From Planctomycetaceae bacterium (GTDB taxonomy: Bacteria > Planctomycetota > Planctomycetia > Pirellulales > UBA1268): 8,396 bases of DNA. A program made the translations under genes and the position numbers. A model generated the notes under the pieces. It saw nothing but the letters and a program-made list of their open reading frames with translations. It made no database searches and was not told where the DNA came from. The stretch covers positions 1 through 8,396 of the forward strand of contig NZNR01000029.1 in NCBI GenBank assembly GCA_002694955.1. Direction: 5' to 3'. This document shows positions 1 to 5,933 of this stretch, piece by piece; within the stretch, counting starts at the first letter, position 1, and each line of letters begins with the position of its first letter.

Positions 1-262
1 ATTTTTCCGGATAAACCGTAGACTGGGTTATTTGTAACGAATTTAGCCGGATTACTCGCTTTGACCCCTCAAAGGTGGGCTATTCTTGAGATATTTTTGC
101 GTGTGACTAGACCAATTTTCGCACCCATGTTTCGGACTCTTTTTGGAACGATTGAGAAGCGATGCCTTTGATCAGTGAATAGTGATGTGAAGTAGCGTTT
201 ACCGGATGCTTTTTGACTAGACACAGACGGAAATCATTGCTTTCGAATAAGATTGTTCACTG
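1..262. other. Intergenic region downstream of the DUF1501 gene, no gene seen
   Basis: I see no supportable coding region here; the plus-strand frames entering from the left edge meet stops within the first few dozen bases. The region holds a small perfect inverted repeat (59-74) and three scattered copies of CCGGAT (7-12, 47-52, 202-207). TGACTAGAC occurs twice, at 104-112 and 214-222, exactly 110 bp apart. A 7-bp inverted pair, CAGTGAA (173-179) and TTCACTG (256-262), lies next to the DUF1501 stop codon, but its 76-base loop makes a terminator doubtful. No hairpin followed by a T-tract was found on the minus strand, so the transcription end of the DUF1501 operon is not identified. Confidence 0.6.
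59..74. repeat. Short perfect inverted repeat (possible hairpin)
   Basis: CTTTGA and TCAAAG form a perfect 6-bp stem around a CCCC loop (GGGG on the minus strand). It lies about 190 bases past the DUF1501 stop codon. Neither strand has a T-tract directly after the stem, so a Rho-independent terminator is not well supported. It could be a weak terminator, an mRNA 3' structure, or chance. Confidence 0.3.
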
Positions 263-1711
263 TCAATGGAGAATACTCGTGACAACCTTGCCGTGGACAT
301 CGGTGAGTCGGAACTGACGCCCCTGATATCGGTATGTCAGGCGGGTGTGATCAATGCCGAGCAATTGCATGATTGTGGCCTGCATGTCGTGAACGTGAAC
401 TGGGTCAGTCGTAATATTCCAGGCATACTCATCTGTGGCACCGTGGACGTATCCACTTTTTACTCCTCCGCCTGTTAGCCACCATGAAAAGGCCTTTCCA
501 AAATGGTCACGGCCCTTTGGGTTCACTGGATCACCTTGTCCAAAGGGAGTACGGCCAAATTCACCACCCCACGCCACGAGTGTATCTTCTAGCAATCCAC
601 GATCTTTAAGATCCTGTACCAGTGCAGCAGATGGTCCTTGTGTGTCGCGACACTGAATTTCAAGTTGAGTGTGTAGATTACTGTGTTGGTCCCAACCGGC
701 ATGCATTAACTGAACAAATCGTGTGCCACGTTCCAGTAGTCTTCTCGCTACAAGACAGTTAAAAGCGAATGAACCCTTCTTATGCACATCATGTCCATAC
801 CGCTCAAGTACATGTTTTGGTTCATCTGAGAAGTCAATGAGATCTGGCACACTTGCTTGCATCTGGAAGGCCATCTCATACGAGGCAATTCGAGTATCAA
901 TCTCTGGATCACCGTAGTCTGCCCGGTGCTTGGCGTTCATGACGGCAAGGTCATCCAGTAAAGCTCGACGAGCAGCACGACTGATACCAGGTGGATTTGC
1001 AAGATACGGAACAGGCTCTCCTGTGTTTCGGAATTTTACTCCTTGAAAGCGACTTGGAAGAAAACCGGAACCCCAGTAGTAATCAAAAAAGAGTTGTCCA
1101 CAGCTCTTTGCTTCATCGGACGATGTCATGACAACAAAAGCAGGCAGCTCTTCAGTTTCGCATCCGAGGCCATAGGATACCCATGCGCCAAGGCTTGGAC
1201 GTCCAGGAACCTGGCTTCCTGTGAGAAAAAATGTGACACCAGGTGCATGATTGACAGCCTCAGTATGAAGGCTTCGAACAAGACATAGATCATCAGCTAG
1301 CTCGCCAATTGCCGGAAGCATTTCACTGAGTTCCATACCACACTGGCCATACCGTCGAAATTGTTTTATTGGTGCAACGACGGGCCATTGGGAATACCCA
1401 CTCGACATTGTTGACAGACGAGTTGTGCCTCGAACACTATCTGGAACATTTTCACCAGATCGTTTGAAGAGTGTGTCTTTCGGATCGAAGAGATCAACAT
1501 GAGAAGGTCCTCCGCCTTGCCAAAGCATCACCATTCGTTTCGCACGCGGAGCGTGGTGTGGAAGATCAGCGAGTCCCAGCTCGCTCCCTTTACAATCACT
1601 ATTCCGTTGAAACAGTGATGCCAAAGCAGCAAGCCCAATTCCCTGTCTTGCTGATCCAAAGAGTTGGCGGCGAGTAACACGCTTTATATTTTCACTCAAT
1701 AATTCATGCAT
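263..1711 (-). CDS. DUF1501 family protein, Tat-exported, sulfatase-like fold
   Basis: This 482-residue protein matches the full-length DUF1501 family, a branch of the alkaline phosphatase/sulfatase-like superfamily that is very abundant in planctomycetes; its substrate is unknown. The N-terminus has a twin-arginine signal, TRRQLFG (residues 13-19), followed by a hydrophobic stretch (about 24-34), so Tat export after folding is expected. Family landmarks are visible: WQGGGPSHVDLFDPK (64-78), GWDQH (339-343), WGGEFGRTP (381-389), GRDHFGKAF (400-408), GGGVKSG (414-420) and GATDEYAW (424-431). The His/Asp residues in these blocks are the likely metal-site candidates (inference). Two positions differ from the usual family wording as I remember it: GGPSH instead of GGPSQ, and GRDHF instead of GRDHN. 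The ATG at 1711 is preceded by GAAAGGG (1720-1726 on the minus strand) with 8-base spacing, which supports this start. It lies 59 bp after the PSD1 gene and is probably co-transcribed with it. Confidence 0.93.
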   Translation of the reverse strand: MHELLSENIKRVTRRQLFGSARQGIGLAALASLFQRNSDCKGSELGLADLPHHAPRAKRMVMLWQGGGPSHVDLFDPKDTLFKRSGENVPDSVRGTTRLSTMSSGYSQWPVVAPIKQFRRYGQCGMELSEMLPAIGELADDLCLVRSLHTEAVNHAPGVTFFLTGSQVPGRPSLGAWVSYGLGCETEELPAFVVMTSSDEAKSCGQLFFDYYWGSGFLPSRFQGVKFRNTGEPVPYLANPPGISRAARRALLDDLAVMNAKHRADYGDPEIDTRIASYEMAFQMQASVPDLIDFSDEPKHVLERYGHDVHKKGSFAFNCLVARRLLERGTRFVQLMHAGWDQHSNLHTQLEIQCRDTQGPSAALVQDLKDRGLLEDTLVAWGGEFGRTPFGQGDPVNPKGRDHFGKAFSWWLTGGGVKSGYVHGATDEYAWNITTDPVHVHDMQATIMQLLGIDHTRLTYRYQGRQFRLTDVHGKVVTSILH

Positions 1712-1770
1712 GACTCGAGCCCTTTCATCGATACTTTACCGGCATAAAGACGTGTATAAAGTTTAAGCTT

Positions 1771-4353
1771 CTATTCTCGCGTGAGTGCTTCATCAAGATT
1801 CAGGATTGCGAGACAGACATGCGATAATGCAGCGAGCGGCACAGGGTCAGAGAACTTCTCTTTTGCGTGCGTATCTCCGCCAAGGAATGTGTGTGCTGAC
1901 TCAATGCTTATCTGAGAGTGTTGATTTGTGAACATATCTGCAAGAATGGCATGTTCCGATAGTGTTGGCTGCCGGCATAGAACGGTACGAAATGCAAAAG
2001 CAATCTGCTCATCAAGCGTATTCCGGCTTGCAATGCACCGCTCGGCAAGAGAGCGGGCTGCCTCAACCCATGTTGGGTCGTTTAGAGTCGTCAGTGCATG
2101 GAGTGGCGTACATGTTTGGTTGAGACGAACGGTGCATGTGCGACGGTTGGCAGAATCGAACATATTGGCTGGTGCAACAGTTCGTCGCCAGAAGGTATAG
2201 ATGCTTCGGCGATAGAGGTCTGTTCCGGTCGATTGAGGGTAGGTGAAATCCCGTTCTTTCGTAATTGCCAGTGATTCCCAGATCTGATCAGGCTGGTATG
2301 GGTATACCGGAGGGCCTCCAATCTCTTCACTGAGTAGACCACTACACGCGAGTGCCCAATCACGTAAAACCATTGCAGGCATCCGAAAACGACTGGCACG
2401 CCCATGAAGTCGATTTTCTGGATCCTTCTCTAGTTGGTCGGCATTTATCTTGCTTGTTTGCCGATACGTTGCGCTCATGAGAAGTAATTTATGCATGGAC
2501 TTCTGGCTCCAGCCTTGTTTTTGGAATTCAATTGCAAGCCAATCAAGAAGAGCAAGGTGCCGTGGGTATTCACTTTGCACGCCCATGTCTTCTGTCGTCT
2601 TGACAAGACCAGTGCCGAAAAAATGTTGCCACATCCGATTGACTTGAACACGAGCTGTAAGCGGATGATCTGGGAGAAACAACCATTGTGCCAGTCCTAG
2701 CCGATTTTTTGGAAACGTGTCAGGTAAGGGTGGCAGGTTTGCCGGCGGTGCGAAAGTAAGAGCGTCACCGATTGGTGAGAGATAGTCACCTCGATCAAGC
2801 ACACGTGTTTCTCGTGGCTTGTCATCGTTCATAATCATGACTCGTGGAATCTTATCACCGTTAAACGCATCATGAGCCTGCTTGGCTTTTTCATACTCAG
2901 TAACGACTGAGACATGTTTTGTGACTGACCTCCTCACTTTCGTATCAAAAAAGTTTCGCAGGCCACTTTCGATTTTTTTCTTTTCAGCATCGGATAGCGT
3001 GTCTTTTGGCTTTCGGAGTAACGGTGTGAGTGACCGTGGAAGGTCTTTTCCATCTGCAGCCTGCCCGTCAGAGAACAAGCCTGACTTCCACGCTGTATAT
3101 GCAACGTCAATAATTGGCTTTGCATCTTTCTCGAGGAGTCTCATGTTCTGTTTAAACTGTGACAACTGTTTTTTTTGATCAGCTGTAGCCACTTCTAGAA
3201 ACGGTGTGGCAACACGTATACGAGTTGACTGCCGGCCGGGGCGCCCAGTTTCTGAGACCTGATTGAAGACGTGGAGCAACCGGTAATAATCGGACTGCGT
3301 CAAAGGATCATACTTGTGGTCATGGCACTGTGCGCATGCCATCGTGAGACCAAGCCAGGTTGTGCTTGTTGTGTCGACCCGATCGAAAAGGTTGTTAAAT
3401 CGCTGTTCTTCGGCAATTGCACCTCCTTCACCATTCAAAAGATGATTCCGGTTAAATGCAGTAGCAATTTGTTGCTGTTGTGTTGCGTCCGGCAAAAGGT
3501 CTCCTGCAAGTTGCTCAATTGAAAACTGATCGAATGGCATGTCGTCATTCAGTGCATTGATCACCCAATCTCTCCAGATCCATTGCCATGTGTCACCATC
3601 CTGTTGAAAACCATTGCTATCGGCAAAGCGAGCGGCATCGAGCCATGCCATTGCCATGCGTTCACCATAGTGTTGACTGGCCAACAAGTGATCGACCAAC
3701 TGTTCATAGGCATCTGGTGACTGATCCGTGAGAAATTCATCGACTTCTTCTTGTGATGGTGGAAGCCCAATAAGATCAGCATAAAGACGTCTAATTAATG
3801 TTTCCCTACTGGCTTCCGGTGATGGTGTAAGACCCACGTTTTCAAGTTCAGCAAGAATAAAATTATCGACAGAATTTTTTGGCCAATACTGAAGCGTTGG
3901 GGTGTCAATCAATGGTGGCATTTTCTGAACAGGAGCGACAAACGCCCAGTGTGTTTGATACGTGGCCCCTTCATGAATCCATCGCGTAAGCATTTTTTTG
4001 TCACGCTGAGAAAGATGCCGATTCGAGTCCGGTGGTGGCATAAGAAGATCACTATCATCGGAATGGATGCGATCGATGATCAAACTCCCGGAAGGACCAA
4101 GAGCCCCAGCATCTAATGCTGATTGTCGTTGATCGAGACGAAGATCAGCTTTTCGTTTGTTTGGGTCTGGCCCGTGACAGTAGAAACAGTTTTCAGCGAG
4201 TATCGGACGAATGTCTCGATTAAATTCAAGTGTTTGAAGCGTGGTGTCGTCAGATGCGACCGTAATACCATTGAGAACGAGAGCAAGGAAACACCAGCTC
4301 GAACAAAGAGAAGTCAGCTTTCTTTGCAACGTTTTGGTGCCTTTGTTTGACAT
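1771..4353 (-). CDS. Planctomycete-type cytochrome c / DUF1549 / DUF1553 (PSD1 family) exported protein
   Basis: With the ATG at 4353 the protein has 860 residues. The frame also permits a TTG start at 4365 (864 residues), but neither start has a clear Shine-Dalgarno; ATG is preferred. Residues 1-35 look like a Sec signal peptide: a basic start, a hydrophobic core around LCSSWCFLALVLNGITV, and cleavage probably near VAS. A PSCyt1 cytochrome c domain follows, with heme motif CFYCH (Cys56, Cys59, His60) and LLMPPPD with Met105 as possible axial ligand. The DUF1549 domain (about 157-370) includes AWLDAARFADSNG, QLAGDLLP, and a second CXXCH, CAQCHDHKYDPL (Cys340, Cys343, His344). A charged linker (about 380-530) precedes DUF1553 (about 535 to the end), with ARVQVNRMWQHFFGTGLV, RRSIYTFWRR and LNDPTWVEAAR; the protein ends with the familiar NLDEALTRE. 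Function is not established; the heme motifs suggest a periplasmic redox role (inference). It is the first gene of a likely operon with the DUF1501 gene. Confidence 0.93.
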   Translation of the reverse strand: MSNKGTKTLQRKLTSLCSSWCFLALVLNGITVASDDTTLQTLEFNRDIRPILAENCFYCHGPDPNKRKADLRLDQRQSALDAGALGPSGSLIIDRIHSDDSDLLMPPPDSNRHLSQRDKKMLTRWIHEGATYQTHWAFVAPVQKMPPLIDTPTLQYWPKNSVDNFILAELENVGLTPSPEASRETLIRRLYADLIGLPPSQEEVDEFLTDQSPDAYEQLVDHLLASQHYGERMAMAWLDAARFADSNGFQQDGDTWQWIWRDWVINALNDDMPFDQFSIEQLAGDLLPDATQQQQIATAFNRNHLLNGEGGAIAEEQRFNNLFDRVDTTSTTWLGLTMACAQCHDHKYDPLTQSDYYRLLHVFNQVSETGRPGRQSTRIRVATPFLEVATADQKKQLSQFKQNMRLLEKDAKPIIDVAYTAWKSGLFSDGQAADGKDLPRSLTPLLRKPKDTLSDAEKKKIESGLRNFFDTKVRRSVTKHVSVVTEYEKAKQAHDAFNGDKIPRVMIMNDDKPRETRVLDRGDYLSPIGDALTFAPPANLPPLPDTFPKNRLGLAQWLFLPDHPLTARVQVNRMWQHFFGTGLVKTTEDMGVQSEYPRHLALLDWLAIEFQKQGWSQKSMHKLLLMSATYRQTSKINADQLEKDPENRLHGRASRFRMPAMVLRDWALACSGLLSEEIGGPPVYPYQPDQIWESLAITKERDFTYPQSTGTDLYRRSIYTFWRRTVAPANMFDSANRRTCTVRLNQTCTPLHALTTLNDPTWVEAARSLAERCIASRNTLDEQIAFAFRTVLCRQPTLSEHAILADMFTNQHSQISIESAHTFLGGDTHAKEKFSDPVPLAALSHVCLAILNLDEALTRE

Positions 4354-4460
4354 GTGATTTTTCAAATCAGTGTTTATGAATAAAAGAACGGTATAAGTAG
4401 AAGTTGATAGCAGACACGTTGAATACTTTGCGGTAGTTCAATCTGGATGCACACTATGAT

Positions 4461-4493
4461 ATTGCTGCACATTTATAATACTGCTGCATATTC
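4461..4493. repeat. Tandem 13-bp repeat with TGC-T-GCA core, 19-bp period
   Basis: ATTGCTGCACATT (4461-4473) and ACTGCTGCATATT (4480-4492) differ at two of 13 positions. The cores TGCTGCA start at 4463 and 4482, 19 bp apart, which is near two helical turns. Each core is itself a palindrome around a central base (TGC-N-GCA), as expected for a dimeric regulator half-site or full site. A TATAAT hexamer lies between the two copies. An operator is inferred from pattern only; no family is recognised. Confidence 0.3.
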
Positions 4494-4501
4494 ATGCTTA
4501 G

Positions 4502-4518
4502 GTAGCCAACTTGGCAAC
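4502..4518. promoter_or_regulatory. Imperfect 17-bp palindrome, candidate operator
   Basis: GTAGCCAACTTGGCAAC has the perfect inner arms GCCAA and TTGGC around a central C, plus two further matching outer pairs interrupted by one mismatch. It lies about 100 bp upstream of the flavoprotein start and only 9 bp after the tandem repeat. It resembles the size of a transcription factor site, but no regulator is identifiable in the window. Confidence 0.25.
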
Positions 4519-4602
4519 GGACAATCGCGGTCCTCGTCCACATAAGTAATGTTATTCAATGAAAAACTCTTACCAGAGTGCCAAAAATAAACAGTGAGAT
4601 GT

Positions 4603-4606
4603 AGGA
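4603..4606 (+). promoter_or_regulatory. Weak ribosome binding site for the flavoprotein
   Basis: AGGA lies 10 bases upstream of the ATG at 4617. It is short but at an acceptable distance and agrees with that start, where the dinucleotide-binding motif follows within 16 residues. Confidence 0.4.
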
Positions 4607-4616
4607 TTCATACAAA

Positions 4617-5915
4617 ATGTCACTCGGGCGCGATGAAGAGCAGGTCGATATTGCAATTATTGGTGCGGGAGCCGCTGGCCTCTTTGCGACAATATGGGCA
4701 GGGAAAAATTTAGAATCCTATCCAATTCGTATCGCAGTCTTTGATGGAGCGAAAAAACTTGGTGCCAAGATTCTCGTAGCTGGTGGCGGTCGTTGCAATG
4801 TAACCCACCGTCGTGTCACAGAACACGATTTTGCTGGAAGCAGCCCGGCGGCTATTCGCAAAGTGTTGCGTCGCTTTACGGTAGCACAGGTGATTCAATT
4901 TTTTTCTAGCGCAGGTGTTGAACTCAAGGAAGAAGAGACAGGGAAATTATTTCCGGTTACGGACTCAGCAAGAACAATTCTTCATGCGTTAATTGAACAG
5001 GCGAAAAAAGTACATGCGTCACTAGCACATCCAGCACGTGTTACTGAAATTGAACAACTTACAGCCGATGAGATAGCCAAGGGGGTCAAGCAGGGGCCGT
5101 GGTTCCGTGTCGTGTCCACTTGTGGTGTGGTGGTGGCTCAACACGTCATTGTGTGTACAGGTGGAAAATCATTGCCCAAGAGTGGCTCAGACGGTGGCGG
5201 CTATAAACTGGTTGAAAGACTAGGACACACAATTACAAAACCCTTAGTTCCTGCTCTAGTTCCACTTATTTTAGAAGATAGTCATTGGATAAGACAGCTA
5301 TCCGGTGTAACCGTTCCAACAACAGTTACACTTTCTACAGCATCGGGGAAACGAATTTTTTCCTGTTCCGGCAGTACACTTTGCACGCATCTCGGTCTTT
5401 CAGGTCCAGCTATTCTTGACATCAGTCGTCATTGGCTGATTGAACGAAATGCCAATTCTGATGTTCAGTTGAGCATGAACTGGTTGCCTGGACTGGATGC
5501 TGAAACTGTCGATAAGCTGCTGCAGTCTCAGCGAACAGGAGCATTGGGCGTGTTGCGACAACGGCTTCCAGATAGATTGGCTCGACGCATCTGTTTAGAG
5601 TCGCAGGCTCCGTTCGTCGGCGACCTGACTCGTCCCATTCGAAAAAAACTGGTTCAGAGTATCGTGGCAACTCCATTACCAGTAACTGGTGATCGAGGTT
5701 TCTCTGTGGCCGAGGCTACGGCCGGTGGTGTCCCACTCGCAGAGGTGAATCTAGAAACCATGGAAAGTAGAAAGTGTCCAGGTCTTTACCTCGCCGGTGA
5801 AGTACTTGATGTGGATGGTCGAATCGGAGGCTTTAATTTCCAGTGGGCTTGGTCAAGTGCGTATGTCGCAGGCTCTGCAGCTGCAAAATCCGTTATTGAA
5901 AGAAATCCCTGTTAG
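4617..5915 (+). CDS. HI0933/YhiN-family NAD(P)/FAD-dependent oxidoreductase (flavoprotein)
   Basis: The 432-residue product matches the HI0933/YhiN (BaiN-like) flavoprotein family over its full length, slightly longer than the usual ~400 residues. An FAD-binding Rossmann motif, IIGAGAAG (residues 14-21), is followed by the family signatures KLGAKILVAGGGRCNVTH (47-64), VCTGGKSLPKSGSDGGGY (179-196), THLGLSGPAIL (257-267), EATAGGVPLAEV (366-377) and GLYLAGEVLDVDGRIGGFNF (389-408), which closes the FAD site. There is no signal peptide, so it should be cytoplasmic. Members of the family are mostly uncharacterised; a clostridial relative was reported to act on bile-acid intermediates, but that substrate cannot be transferred here. 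Start choice rests on the nearby AGGA and on the motif spacing. It is transcribed alone, divergently from the PSD1 gene and convergently with bamA, so no operon partner suggests a role. No truncation or frameshift is seen. Confidence 0.93.
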   Translation: MSLGRDEEQVDIAIIGAGAAGLFATIWAGKNLESYPIRIAVFDGAKKLGAKILVAGGGRCNVTHRRVTEHDFAGSSPAAIRKVLRRFTVAQVIQFFSSAGVELKEEETGKLFPVTDSARTILHALIEQAKKVHASLAHPARVTEIEQLTADEIAKGVKQGPWFRVVSTCGVVVAQHVIVCTGGKSLPKSGSDGGGYKLVERLGHTITKPLVPALVPLILEDSHWIRQLSGVTVPTTVTLSTASGKRIFSCSGSTLCTHLGLSGPAILDISRHWLIERNANSDVQLSMNWLPGLDAETVDKLLQSQRTGALGVLRQRLPDRLARRICLESQAPFVGDLTRPIRKKLVQSIVATPLPVTGDRGFSVAEATAGGVPLAEVNLETMESRKCPGLYLAGEVLDVDGRIGGFNFQWAWSSAYVAGSAAAKSVIERNPC

Positions 5916-5916
5916 A

Positions 5917-5933
5917 GCACGTGATTATCGTGC
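5917..5933. repeat. Hairpin at the convergent junction, covering the bamA stop codon
   Basis: GCACG (5917-5921) and CGTGC (5929-5933) pair as a 5-bp GC-rich stem around a 7-base loop. The structure begins one base after the flavoprotein stop (5913-5915) and contains the bamA stop (5925-5927) within the loop. Being an inverted repeat it can form in both transcripts. No T-tract follows on either strand, so intrinsic termination is only a possibility. Confidence 0.35.

Larger units (their letters stand above)
4354..4616. promoter_or_regulatory. Divergent intergenic region between PSD1 gene and flavoprotein gene
   Basis: Both flanking genes are transcribed away from this 263-bp, AT-rich region, so it must contain or adjoin the promoters for both unless they lie within genes. 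No coding region is supported. It includes a TATAAT hexamer on the plus strand (4474-4479), but no good -35 box is seen 16-18 bases upstream of it, so I do not call a promoter. Two sequence patterns stand out and are listed separately: a tandem repeat at 4461-4493 and an imperfect palindrome at 4502-4518. Confidence 0.55.

Noticed and set aside
7..207. Three CCGGAT copies as a repeat array
   Set aside because: The copies are six bases long and irregularly spaced (40 and 155 bp), with no conserved spacer pattern; no CRISPR or iteron array is supported.
173..262. CAGTGAA/TTCACTG inverted pair after the DUF1501 stop as a terminator
   Set aside because: The arms are only 7 bp, separated by 76 bases, with no T-tract; this is likely chance.
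2091..2405. A 104-codon minus-strand frame inside the PSD1 gene
   Set aside because: It is out of frame with conserved DUF1553 coding sequence and shows no domain or separate ribosome binding site.
4363..4365. TTG start for the PSD1 protein, four codons upstream of the ATG
   Set aside because: No ribosome binding site supports it, and the ATG at 4353 gives a normal signal peptide. It cannot be fully excluded.
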